A stretch of DNA of 51,391 bases from Actinomadura sp. KC216 (lineage in GTDB: Bacteria > Actinomycetota > Actinomycetes > Streptosporangiales > Streptosporangiaceae), in the NCBI RefSeq assembly GCF_004348535.1, contig NZ_SMJX01000018.1, forward strand, positions 1-51,391. The letters run 5' to 3'. Within the stretch, counting starts at the first letter, position 1, and each line of letters starts with the position of its first letter. The notes beneath the pieces are model-generated. The model ran no database searches. It saw only the letters and a program-made list of their open reading frames with translations, and had not been told where the DNA came from. Positions 25,775 through 33,765 of the stretch are shown here, one piece after another. A program made the position numbers and the translations under genes.

Positions 25775-27205
25775 TCAGGTGCCGGTGTCCGCCAGCGATT
25801 CCCGGGCCCGCGCCGGGCTCGCCGCGCTGAGGTTCGGCACGACGCCGATGACCGCGACGAGCAGCGCCACCGCCCCGCAGAACACGTAGACGTGCACGTA
25901 GTCCGGCACGCTCGCGGCGCCGGTCTGCGGCAGGATCGCCGCCAGCGAGGCGACGCCGAGCGCGCCGCCCACCTGGCGGGCGGCCGTGTTGAGGCCGATC
26001 GCCCCGGCGAACCGCACCGGCTCGACGGCGAGGGCGGCGGCGCTCGCCGAGCCCGTCGCCAGGGCCCCCATGCCGATGCCGACCAGCAGCCCGGTCGGCA
26101 GCCAGAAGCCGAGGAAGTTCGGTTCGGCGGTCAGCCCGAGATAGATCCACACGGCCGTCGCCACCATGGCCGAGGCGCCGGCGACGATCGGCACCCTGGG
26201 TCCGTACCGGCCGAACAGGCGCGGGAAGAGCAGCGCGCTGGCCGCGGCGGTGACCGCGCCCGGGCTCTGCGCCAGCCCGGCCTCCAGTTCGGAGTAGTGC
26301 CAGACCTCGGTGAGGTACAGGACGCCGACGAGCAGCCAGGGCAGCATGGCCATGCCGTAGCCGAAGGAGATCACGTTGGCCGCGGCGAACCTGCGGCCGC
26401 GCCAGAGCGAGATCTCCACCGCGGGCACCGGGTGCCGCGCCGACCGCATGAGGGCGATGGTGACGGCGGCGGTGCCGATGACCAGGGCGCCGATGGTCCG
26501 CGCTCCGCTCCAGCCCCAGTCCTGCCCCTGGGTCAGTCCGAGGACGACGCCGCCGATCCCGAGGGCGAGCATGCCGGTCCCGAGCGCGTCCGGCCATCGC
26601 CCGCCGCCGCCCGCGAGTTTCGGGGCCCGCCAGGCACCGAACACCAGGAGGAGGCCGAGAGGCAGGTTGATGGCGAACATGGCGCGCCAGCCGAACGCGT
26701 CGACCAGGAACCCGCCGCCGCTCGGGCCCACGGCCGCGGCCACGGCGCTCGCCGCGCTCCAGAGGCCGATGGCCCGCGCCTGGCGGGCGGGCGGCGTGTT
26801 CCGGAGCAGCAGCGCGAGGGAGGCCGGGAGCATGGCGGCGGCGCCGACGCCCTGGACTCCCCTGGCGACGATGAGGGTGGTGAGGTCGGGGGCGACGGTG
26901 CACGCCAGCGAGGCGAGGGTGAACAGTCCCGTTCCGGCCAGATACACGCTCCGGTGGCCCAGCACGTCGGCCAGCCGTCCGGCCGGCGCGAGGAAGGCCG
27001 CCAGCATCACGACGTAGAGGGTGATGACCCAGGTCAGGTCCGCGACCGACGCGGCCGGATGGTCCGTGGCGAGGTCGGGTATCGCCAGGTTGACGACGGT
27101 CGCGTCGAACATGGCGAGGAACGCCGCGCCGACGGCCAGGGCAGGGGCCGGTATGCCTCCGGACGCGCGGGTGGCCGGTTCCGAGATGCGTGTGGTGGAT
27201 TCCAT
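25775..27205 (-). CDS. MFS exporter, EmrB/QacA (14-helix) type
   Basis: A protein of 476 residues, consistent with 14 helices. It opens ALAVGAAFLAMFDATVVNLAIPDL, the classical first helix with the D-x-T/I-V-N-VALP signature, and has GRLADVLGHRSVYLAG and the motif-C-like GPSGGGFLVDAFGWRAMFAINLPLG. Pumps of this class export antibiotics and lipophilic products. It lies 3 bases after the aminotransferase stop, with GGAGG 8 bases before the ATG, so it belongs to the lipid-cluster operon and is the obvious candidate for export and self-protection. Confidence 0.9.
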   Translation of the reverse strand: MESTTRISEPATRASGGIPAPALAVGAAFLAMFDATVVNLAIPDLATDHPAASVADLTWVITLYVVMLAAFLAPAGRLADVLGHRSVYLAGTGLFTLASLACTVAPDLTTLIVARGVQGVGAAAMLPASLALLLRNTPPARQARAIGLWSAASAVAAAVGPSGGGFLVDAFGWRAMFAINLPLGLLLVFGAWRAPKLAGGGGRWPDALGTGMLALGIGGVVLGLTQGQDWGWSGARTIGALVIGTAAVTIALMRSARHPVPAVEISLWRGRRFAAANVISFGYGMAMLPWLLVGVLYLTEVWHYSELEAGLAQSPGAVTAAASALLFPRLFGRYGPRVPIVAGASAMVATAVWIYLGLTAEPNFLGFWLPTGLLVGIGMGALATGSASAAALAVEPVRFAGAIGLNTAARQVGGALGVASLAAILPQTGAASVPDYVHVYVFCGAVALLVAVIGVVPNLSAASPARARESLADTGT

Positions 27206-27208
27206 GGG

Positions 27209-28450
27209 TCAATCCTCCGCCGCGTCCGGCCGGTACGCGGTGAAGGCGGCGCCGAGCGCGTCGAACGCCCTGTCCAGCTCCGGCCCGGTCGAGGTCATCG
27301 GCGGCAGGAGCCTGATCGTGTCCGGAGAGCTGAGGCAGGGCGACACGAGGAGGCCGCGGACCGCCAGGTCGGCGATGACCGGCGCGGCGGCCTGCGGGCG
27401 GAGCTCGAGCCCCCACAGCAGGCCCGCACCACGCACCTCGGTCACCAGCTCGGGGTGGTCCTCGGCGAGCGCGCGCAGCCTCTTGTCCATCACCGCGCCC
27501 AGCTCGCGGCCCTGCCCGGCGAGCTCGTCGATGGCCGCCAGCGCCGCCGAACCCGCCGCGCACGCCACCGGGTTGCCACCGAAGGTGGACGAGTGGAACG
27601 CCGGATTCTCCATGAGAGGCTCGTACAGCTCGGTCGTGGCGGCCATCGCCGACAGCGGGACCACTCCCCCGCCGAGCGCCTTGCCGAAGAGGACGGCGTC
27701 CGGCTGCCAGCCCTGGGCGAGGGCGAGGGAGAACTCTCCGCACCGGCGCAGGCCCACCTGGATCTCGTCGCTGATGACGAACGCCCCGGCGTCGCGCGCG
27801 TCCCGCGCCCACCGCCGCAGGACGTCCGGGTCCAGCGGCCGGACCCCGCCCTCGCCGCGGATCGGTTCGACGATCAGCGCCGCGACGTCTCCGCGCGCCG
27901 CCTCCCGGCTCACGGCCTCCGCGTCACCGGCCGCCAGATGGGTGACCCCGCCCAGCAGCGGCTCGAGCCCTTCGTGGAAGACCGGGGAGTGGGTCAGGGC
28001 CAGCGCGCCGAGCGTCTTGCCGTGGAACGCTCCCTCGACGGCGAGGACCCGAGGCCGCCCCGTGGCGCGCCGCGCCAGCTTCACCGCGACCTCGACGGCG
28101 TCGGCGCCGTCGCTGCCGAGCCAGACCCGGTCGAGGCCGCACCGCCCGAGCAGGTCCGCCGCGAACGTCACGACCGCGGGGTTGGCGAGGGCGCGGGTGG
28201 CGGTCGGCATCGTGCGGAGCTGGGTGACGGCGGCGTCCACGACCGGCGGGCACCGGTGGCCGAGCAGGGTGACGCCGTACGAGCCGAAGTCCACCACCTC
28301 CCTGCCGTCGGACAGGGTGACCGTCGCGCCGGAGGCGGACGCCTCGTGCGCGCCGCCGCCGGCGAGCTGGTAGGCGATCGCGAGGGACGGCGGCAGGTGG
28401 CGGCGCATCGTCCGGAACAGCGAGCCCCGCGGCGCCCGTGGGATCGTCAT
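27209..28450 (-). CDS. Class III PLP-dependent aminotransferase
   Basis: A protein of 413 residues, fold-type I. The PLP Lys is Lys257 in FGKALGGG, with the Asp of VISDEIQVG near residue 228 and EGAFHGKTLGAL as the phosphate-side helix. The family includes ornithine, diaminobutyrate and omega-amine transaminases that convert aldehydes to terminal amines. It overlaps the adenylating-enzyme stop by ATGA. In a lipid cluster an omega-transaminase would give a fatty amine; together with the aldehyde dehydrogenase at 37122 this suggests an aldehyde intermediate. No carboxylate or thioester reductase that would make the aldehyde is visible. Confidence 0.87.
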   Translation of the reverse strand: MTIPRAPRGSLFRTMRRHLPPSLAIAYQLAGGGAHEASASGATVTLSDGREVVDFGSYGVTLLGHRCPPVVDAAVTQLRTMPTATRALANPAVVTFAADLLGRCGLDRVWLGSDGADAVEVAVKLARRATGRPRVLAVEGAFHGKTLGALALTHSPVFHEGLEPLLGGVTHLAAGDAEAVSREAARGDVAALIVEPIRGEGGVRPLDPDVLRRWARDARDAGAFVISDEIQVGLRRCGEFSLALAQGWQPDAVLFGKALGGGVVPLSAMAATTELYEPLMENPAFHSSTFGGNPVACAAGSAALAAIDELAGQGRELGAVMDKRLRALAEDHPELVTEVRGAGLLWGLELRPQAAAPVIADLAVRGLLVSPCLSSPDTIRLLPPMTSTGPELDRAFDALGAAFTAYRPDAAED

Positions 28451-30099
28451 GACGACCAGGTCTTCCCGGCGTCGAGCGCCGCCTGGAACCGCGCGGCCAC
28501 CGCCCTGCGGTTGATCTTCAGGGTGGTCGTCATGAGCCCGTTCTCCCTCGTGAACCGCTCCCGGGTGAAGACCACGCGCGTGACCCGGCCGGACGCGGGC
28601 GTGTCGCGGTTGATCTCCTCGATCCGGCGCCGGATCGACTCGGCCGCGGCGTCCGCGGCGTGGTCGCGCAGCGCGATCACGGCTCCGACGTAGGCCAGGT
28701 CCTCCCCGCCCACCATGACCGCCTGCGCCACGGCCGGGTCGGCCAGGATCTGCTGCTCCCAGGGGGAGGGGGGTATCTTGACCCCGCCGCGGGTGATGAT
28801 CAGGTCCTTCTTCCGGCCGACGATGTAGAGGAAGCCGTCGTCGTCCAGCCGTCCGAGATCGCCTGTCGCGATCCAGCCGTCCGGGAGGTACACGGCCTGC
28901 TCGACCTCGGGCGGCTCGCCCAGGTAGCCCGGGCTCTGGGGGCGCGGCCACCGCACCTGGATCTCGCCCTCGGACGAGATCCGCACCGAGCCGGGGAACA
29001 CCGGCCGCCCGACGGACCCGATCCGGTTGGCGTCCGGGCGGTTCCAGGCGATGAAGCCCGACTCGGTGAGGCCGTAGAGCTGGAAGAGCGGCAGCCCGAC
29101 CGTCCGGAAGACCGCCGAGGTGGACCGGCGGAGCGGGGCCGAGCCGCTCAGCATGAGCCGCATCCGTCCGCCGTAGGCGTCGTGCGCCTGGGCGAAGACG
29201 CGGCGGAGCGCCGCGTCCCGCAGCGAGCCCGGCAGGGTGTGCCGGATCGTCCAGGACACCGCGCGCAGCGCCGTCCTGAGCGCGGCCGGGCGGCCGCTGA
29301 ACCGGCTCTCCAGGATCTCGTAGAACGCGGGCGGGCCGCCCATGATCGTGGGCTGGGCCTCCTTCAGCACCGCGAACATCAGCGGCGACGGCTCGACGAC
29401 GACCGCGTCGAAGCCGTACCAGATCGCGCAGTACATCATGATCCGCTGCTGGAACGTCGACAGCGGCAGGCCGACGAGGATCCGGTCGTCGGACCGGAAG
29501 GTGTGGTGTCCGCCGAACTCGGCGAGGCAGTCCTCGGTGGCGACCCGGCTGATGCGGATGGCCTTCACCGTCCCGGTGGTGCCGGAGGAGAACACGATCG
29601 AGAAGACGTCCGGGTCCAGCGGCTCCGGACGCTCGCGCGGGCGGATCTCCCGGTCGGTGCCCTCCATGGTCATGGGCGCCGCCCACTCCGCCGCTTCGGC
29701 GCCCTCCCCCGGGCCGCCCTCCTCCGAGAGCAGGCCCTCGTCCGCCAGGAGGAGCTCCAGGCCGTACCGTTCCGCGAGGGAGACCGGCGTGCTGCCCGCA
29801 AGCTCCACCACCGGCAACGTCACCGTGACGCATCCGAGGTCGAGCAGGGCGAGCTCGTGGACGATCCACGCGTAGGAGTTCGCACCCCAGATACCGACCC
29901 GGACGCCCTCGCCCGCCCCCCACGCCTTGAGGCGCTCCTGGACGCGGCGCACGTCGGCGTGCAGCTCCGGGTAGGGCGTTCGGACCAGCTTCGAGCCGTC
30001 GAGATGGAAAAGTGCGGCGTCTTCCAGGCTCTGCAGGCGGGGAACCAGATCCTGGAGGGTCTGCGGCCCGAGGGCCGTCCGGCTCTCACTCAGCACCAT
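28447..30099 (-). CDS. Long-chain acyl-CoA-synthetase-like adenylating enzyme
   Basis: A protein of 550 residues. Motifs in order: SSGTTGTVKA at residues 171-180, YGLTESGFIAWN, GWIATGDLGRLDDDGFLYIVGRKKDLII, and TTTLKINR with the catalytic Lys. It resembles FACS/FadD15-type long-chain ligases more than FAALs, so the operon has two differently specialised acid-activating enzymes. One may load a starter acid on ACP2, whose stop it overlaps by 14 bases, and the other a different acyl group. The ATG start is supported by that overlap. The middle GPGEGAEAAEWAAP stretch is a low-complexity insertion. Confidence 0.87.
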   Translation of the reverse strand: MVLSESRTALGPQTLQDLVPRLQSLEDAALFHLDGSKLVRTPYPELHADVRRVQERLKAWGAGEGVRVGIWGANSYAWIVHELALLDLGCVTVTLPVVELAGSTPVSLAERYGLELLLADEGLLSEEGGPGEGAEAAEWAAPMTMEGTDREIRPRERPEPLDPDVFSIVFSSGTTGTVKAIRISRVATEDCLAEFGGHHTFRSDDRILVGLPLSTFQQRIMMYCAIWYGFDAVVVEPSPLMFAVLKEAQPTIMGGPPAFYEILESRFSGRPAALRTALRAVSWTIRHTLPGSLRDAALRRVFAQAHDAYGGRMRLMLSGSAPLRRSTSAVFRTVGLPLFQLYGLTESGFIAWNRPDANRIGSVGRPVFPGSVRISSEGEIQVRWPRPQSPGYLGEPPEVEQAVYLPDGWIATGDLGRLDDDGFLYIVGRKKDLIITRGGVKIPPSPWEQQILADPAVAQAVMVGGEDLAYVGAVIALRDHAADAAAESIRRRIEEINRDTPASGRVTRVVFTRERFTRENGLMTTTLKINRRAVAARFQAALDAGKTWSS

Positions 30100-30355
30100 C
30101 GGTCAGGCTCTCCACTGTCTTCACGAGGTCGTCGACGGTGACGACGGACGGGGCGCGCTCGGCCAGCGCGGCGAGGTCGACTCCCAGCTCCTCGTGGAGC
30201 CGCACCGCGACCGCCACGACCGACAGCGAGTCCAGGCCGAGGTCCTCCTGCAGCCGCTGGTCCCCGCGCAGCCCGGAGGCGGAGAGCCCCGGCTGCGACT
30301 TGGCCAGCAGCGACAGCACCCGGCCCCGGGTGTCCCTGCCGCGGAACAGCTTCAT
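30086..30355 (-). CDS. Acyl carrier protein (ACP2)
   Basis: A protein of 89 residues. The phosphopantetheine site is LGLDSLSVV with Ser43, followed by the acidic recognition helix VAVRLHEELGVDL. The first 30 residues, RGRDTRGRVLSLLAKSQPG, are unusually basic for an ACP. It overlaps the hydrolase gene by ATGA and the downstream ligase by 14 bases, so a tight ligase/ACP partnership is likely. It is clearly different from ACP1 at 33302. Confidence 0.9.
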   Translation of the reverse strand: MKLFRGRDTRGRVLSLLAKSQPGLSASGLRGDQRLQEDLGLDSLSVVAVAVRLHEELGVDLAALAERAPSVVTVDDLVKTVESLTDGAE

Positions 30356-31344
30356 GGCGTGCCTCCGGATTCCTCGGCGAGCAGGTCGCGGAACGCGCCG
30401 AACGCCTCGCGCATCGCGGCCGCGCTGCCGCCGGTCACTATGGGCAGCTCGAACGAGCCGTGGATCAGGCCGGCGAACCGGTGGGCGCGGGTCGGCACGC
30501 CCGCCGCGGCGAGGGCGGCGGCGTAGGCCTCCCCCTCGTCCCGGAGCGGGTCGTACTCCATGGTCACGACCACCGCCGGGGGCAGGCCGTCCAGGCGGCC
30601 CCGGATCGGCGAGGCCGCGGGCGCGGCGGGGTCCGTGCCGCCCGGCAGGTAGCAGGAGCGGAACCAGCGCATCGCGTCGGCGGTCAGCAGGTAGCCCGAG
30701 CCGTACTCCACCCGGGACGGGTACTCGTCCTCGGCGGCGAGGTCCGTCACGGGATAGACGAGAAGCTGGGCCCGCAGCTCCGGACCCCCGGAGTCTCTGC
30801 AGAGCTGGGTGACGGCGGCGGCCAGAGCGCCGCCCGCGCTGTCCCCGGCGACCGCGAGTCCCGCCGCGCGGCCGCCGAGCGCGTCCAGCTCGGCTTCGGC
30901 CCAGCGGACGGCGCCGAGGCAGTCCTCGACCGCCGCGGGGAACGGATGCTCGGGCGCGCGTCGGTAGGACACGCTGACGACCACCGCGCCCGTCTCGCGG
31001 CACAGCCACCGGCAGTGGTTGTCGTGGGTGTCCAGATCCCCGGTGACGAACCCGCCCCCGTGGAAGAAGACGACGGTCGCGACGGGCGCGTCCCGCTCCG
31101 GCCGGTAGATGCGGACGGGCAGGCCCTCCGGGGTGGCGGGGACGACCCGGTCCTCCGTCCCGCGCACCGGCGCCACCGCGCGCGGCGACCGCGCCTCGAC
31201 GGTGAGCGCGCGGAACCCCGCCCGGGCCCGCCCGGCGTCGAAGCCCGCGGCCCCGTTGCCGAACCCGCCGCCCAGCGCCAGGATCGCCCTGATCGTCGGG
31301 TCCAGCCGCTCGTCGGGCCGGGCCGGCGCCTCGTACCCGGTCAC
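30352..31344 (-). CDS. Alpha/beta-hydrolase of the hormone-sensitive-lipase family
   Basis: A protein of 330 residues. The oxyanion motif HGGG is at 95-98 (FFHGGGFVTGD), the nucleophile Ser169 in GDSAGG, the acid Asp in MEYDPLRDEG and the His in LIHGSF. The PEHPFPAAVEDC block is typical of the HSL (esterase IV) group. It begins with a GTG overlapping the thioesterase stop (GTGA). It could release, trim or transfer an acyl ester; a role as a dedicated esterase on the finished product is equally possible. Confidence 0.88.
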   Translation of the reverse strand: MTGYEAPARPDERLDPTIRAILALGGGFGNGAAGFDAGRARAGFRALTVEARSPRAVAPVRGTEDRVVPATPEGLPVRIYRPERDAPVATVVFFHGGGFVTGDLDTHDNHCRWLCRETGAVVVSVSYRRAPEHPFPAAVEDCLGAVRWAEAELDALGGRAAGLAVAGDSAGGALAAAVTQLCRDSGGPELRAQLLVYPVTDLAAEDEYPSRVEYGSGYLLTADAMRWFRSCYLPGGTDPAAPAASPIRGRLDGLPPAVVVTMEYDPLRDEGEAYAAALAAAGVPTRAHRFAGLIHGSFELPIVTGGSAAAMREAFGAFRDLLAEESGGTP

Positions 31345-32129
31345 GGGCCGGCTTCGCTCAGCCGGACGAAGGTCCGCGCCCGGCGCTCGTCCTCGTTGCA
31401 GAACCCGAAGAGCAGCCCGCCGTCCTCCTCCTCGCAGATCCTGACCGTGGTGCGCTCGTCGCAGCGGAACTCGAGCCGGTACCAGCCCTGCCAGACCGGC
31501 CTCTCGGGGAGCGCGAGGCCCGCGTCGGCGAGCGCGTTCTCGGCCCGCTCGACGTAGCTCGGGAACGACACGTGGTTGTTCGTCACGTCGCACTCCCGCG
31601 GCGTCCACCGGAAGCTCGAGGATGCCACCGGCGTGGTGAGGGTCGGCAGCGGATCGATCTCGGGCAGGTCCTCCAGGGGGCAGTCGAGCCCGGACGGGGG
31701 CGACTCGGCGACCTTGGGCGTCCCGCTGCTGAAGTCGACCCAGACGGTGTGCGAGGTCAGGTCCGCCAGGACGGCGCCGTCGGAGTCCCGCACGACCTCC
31801 AGGAAGTCGACGAATCCGAATTCGGGACGCCGGTTCGGCCGTGCCCGCCGGCCGTGCCTGATCACGTGGTTGACCGTGACCCTGTCGCTCGGCCGGCAGC
31901 CGCCTTCCAGGATCCGCACGATCGTGCTCCGGGCGACGAGCGCGTGCATGCGCGAGCGCCAGAACTCCTCGCGGGTCATCCCCGACACCGGCAGCCACCA
32001 CTGCGGGCCGGTGCCCTCCATGAACCTGAACAGCTCGTCCTGCTGCAGCGTGCCCCGGCCGGTGATGCCGTAGAAGACGAGGAACTCCGGCGACGTCAGG
32101 GGTGAACGCACGTTCGTGTTCCCGGTCAT
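31341..32129 (-). CDS. Acyl-ACP thioesterase-like double-hotdog protein
   Basis: A protein of 262 residues. Two hotdog halves are suggested: residues 60-150 (TVNHVIRHGRRARPN...FVDFLEVVRDSDGAVLADLTSHTVWVDF) and 165-255, which contains DVTNNHVSFPSYVERAENAL, the equivalent of the D..HVNN..Y..W helix of 4HBT/FatA enzymes. A role in hydrolysing or checking carrier-bound acyl groups is likely. It overlaps the diiron gene by ATGA and the hydrolase by GTGA. The substrate chain length cannot be read from sequence. Confidence 0.75.
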   Translation of the reverse strand: MTGNTNVRSPLTSPEFLVFYGITGRGTLQQDELFRFMEGTGPQWWLPVSGMTREEFWRSRMHALVARSTIVRILEGGCRPSDRVTVNHVIRHGRRARPNRRPEFGFVDFLEVVRDSDGAVLADLTSHTVWVDFSSGTPKVAESPPSGLDCPLEDLPEIDPLPTLTTPVASSSFRWTPRECDVTNNHVSFPSYVERAENALADAGLALPERPVWQGWYRLEFRCDERTTVRICEEEDGGLLFGFCNEDERRARTFVRLSEAGP

Positions 32130-33235
32130 GCGGGCTCCCCGCGACCGGCGGCGATCGCCTCCTCGACCTGCCTGCTCCTGCGGCGCAGCTCCTCCTGCTC
32201 GATCTCGAGCGCCTTGGCCTCGTCGGCCGCCGAGGTCTCGTCCGGGTCCATCTTCGAGAACCGCATAAGCCGCAGCGTCTCCAGGCCCTGCTGCATGCGC
32301 GGGCCGAAGAGGTTGATGCTCTTCAGGGCCGGGACGATCCGGGAGAACAGCCGGTAGCGGAACACCCGCAAGGCCGCCGACTGGCGCGTCAGCGCTATGC
32401 ACTCCTCGGCGCCGTAGTCGAGGTTGTGCCACAGTTCCTGCCCGGCGAACCGCTCGCTGAGCACGTGGCACGCCTCGACCGCGAACTCCTCCCGCTCGCG
32501 GCGTTCGGCGTCGGTGAGGTCCTGGTAGTACTGGCGCAGCGCCAGCTGGCCGAACGCGACGTGCCGGGCCTCGTCCTCCAGCACGTACGCGTTGAACGCC
32601 TTGGCCAGCGGGTCGGTCATGAGGTCGCGCTGGATGCTGAAGGAGGCCAGGGCGAGTCCCTCGATCAGCACCTGCATGCCGAGGTAGGTGAAGTCCCACC
32701 TGCCGTCGCGGACGATCGTGTCGAGCAGGCCCCGCAGGGACTCGGTGATGCCGTACCGGACGCCGATCTTCTCCCGGAGGTAGCGGTCGTAGGCCTCCAC
32801 GTGCCGGGCCTCGTCCATCACCTGGGTGGAGGCGTAGAACTTGGCGTCGATGTCCGGCACCATCCGCACGACCTGCGCGGCGCACACGAGCGCGCCCTGC
32901 TCCCCGTGCAGGAACTGCGAGTACATCCAACCGGCGGTGTGCGTCCTGACGACGGACCGCTCCTTCTCCGGCAGCCGGTCCCACAGTTCCGAGTCGGCGA
33001 TCCAGATCAGCTCGTCGGGCATGCCCAGCGGATCGCCGGGGTCGACCTCATGGCTCCAGTCGAGCCTTTTGTCGGCGTCCCACTGCCGCTGCTTCCCCTT
33101 GGTGTAGAGGCTGAGAAGGCGCTCGGAGCGCCGGTCGTAATCCCAGGTGAACAGCGCGTCACCACCCACCGGAACGGCCCAGCTTCCCGCCAGGCCGACG
33201 AGGTCTTCCGGCCCCTCGGGGCCGAGGTTAGACAT
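32126..33235 (-). CDS. Ferritin-like diiron oxygenase/oxidase
   Basis: A protein of 369 residues. It has the full six-ligand diiron set of R2-like ferritin enzymes: Glu112 (HGEQGAL), Glu142 and His145 (MDEARHVEAY), Glu192 (LIEGLAL), Glu222 and His225 (EDEARHVAFG). Spacing of 30, about 50 and 30 residues fits the four-helix bundle. Relatives perform O2-dependent hydroxylation, desaturation or amine oxygenation. The C-terminal 45 residues are a charged coil (DEAKALEIEQEELRRRSRQ). ATG at 33235 was chosen; an in-frame ATG at 33247 sits directly on the AAGGG and is too close. Between ACP1 and the thioesterase-like gene, it probably acts on a carrier-bound or freshly released chain. Confidence 0.88.
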   Translation of the reverse strand: MSNLGPEGPEDLVGLAGSWAVPVGGDALFTWDYDRRSERLLSLYTKGKQRQWDADKRLDWSHEVDPGDPLGMPDELIWIADSELWDRLPEKERSVVRTHTAGWMYSQFLHGEQGALVCAAQVVRMVPDIDAKFYASTQVMDEARHVEAYDRYLREKIGVRYGITESLRGLLDTIVRDGRWDFTYLGMQVLIEGLALASFSIQRDLMTDPLAKAFNAYVLEDEARHVAFGQLALRQYYQDLTDAERREREEFAVEACHVLSERFAGQELWHNLDYGAEECIALTRQSAALRVFRYRLFSRIVPALKSINLFGPRMQQGLETLRLMRFSKMDPDETSAADEAKALEIEQEELRRRSRQVEEAIAAGRGEPA

Positions 33236-33301
33236 TACCGTCATCATCCCTTATCAGCTATGAGACCGGGTTTGAGATGTGGCGCCGGCGGCCGATCCCG
33301 C

Positions 33302-33553
33302 TCAGTCCGAATATTCGGACAGCGCCTCATTGGCCACCTCGACGATCCCGCTGATCGTGGTGATGCCCAGCGCCTCGTGCAGGTCGAACTCGAAGTCGTA
33401 CTTGTCCTCAAGCGAGAACACGATATCCGCGATCTGGAGACTGGACAGCCCGAGCCCGTCCAATTCCGTCTCGCCATTCAACTCCACGTCCTCGGGAAGC
33501 TTGTTGCGCAGCTTCTTCCTGATCATTCCGAGGACTTCTTCCAGAGTGATCAA
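33302..33553 (-). CDS. Acyl carrier protein (ACP1)
   Basis: A protein of 83 residues, acidic as usual. The prosthetic-group site reads LGLSSLQIADI, with Ser38 in place of the canonical DSL context (Asp replaced by Ser). The recognition helix is VFSLEDKYDFEFDLHEAL. The start is a TTG with GAGAAGAGG 5 bases upstream; no ATG or GTG is better placed. It is the first gene of the leftward operon, 107 bases from the SARP/PHO-type repeats, and is followed after 66 bases by the diiron gene. Confidence 0.88.
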   Translation of the reverse strand: MITLEEVLGMIRKKLRNKLPEDVELNGETELDGLGLSSLQIADIVFSLEDKYDFEFDLHEALGITTISGIVEVANEALSEYSD

Positions 33554-33605
33554 CTTGACCTCTTCTCCGGTTCACCTGCCCTGGGACAGCCCTGCTGCTG
33601 CCTGA

Positions 33606-33657
33606 TTCTGCGGATCCCGGCCGGGGGCTGGCAAGACCCCGGCCGGGATCCGCAGAA
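33606..33657. repeat. Perfect 21-bp inverted repeat in the divergent promoter region
   Basis: The arms are 33606-33626 and 33637-33657, every base pairing, with a 10-base spacer; each arm holds GGATCCCGGCCGGGG. It lies between the two divergent operons. As RNA it would form a very stable hairpin; as DNA it could bind a dimeric regulator. It could shield the two promoters from each other. Confidence 0.9.
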
Positions 33658-33659
33658 CC

Positions 33660-33703
33660 GATGAACCGTCCGTGAACCTCCCGTGAATCGGCCACGAACC
33701 GGC
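33660..33703. promoter_or_regulatory. Four 11-bp direct repeats (SARP/AfsR- or PHO-box-type operator)
   Basis: On the plus strand TGAACC, TGAACC, TGAATC and CGAACC begin at 33662, 33673, 33684 and 33695, spaced exactly 11 bp. On the minus strand the units read GTTCGTG, ATTCACG, GTTCACG and GTTCATC. Helical-turn direct repeats with a GTTCA core are typical of AfsR-class SARPs and of PhoP boxes in actinomycetes. A SARP gene stands at the end of the plus cassette. No clear -10 hexamer is visible on the plus side. Confidence 0.7.
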
Positions 33704-33765
33704 AGCGGACCACGGCGTCCCACCATCGAGACATGGCCAACCATCGAAGGGGGCGTCCGACAGGG

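Noticed and set aside
24977..28693. Very long plus-strand open frame (over 1,200 codons)
   Set aside because: It is antisense to the desaturase, MFS and aminotransferase genes, rich in Arg, Gly, Asp and His with no domain pattern: a GC-bias shadow.
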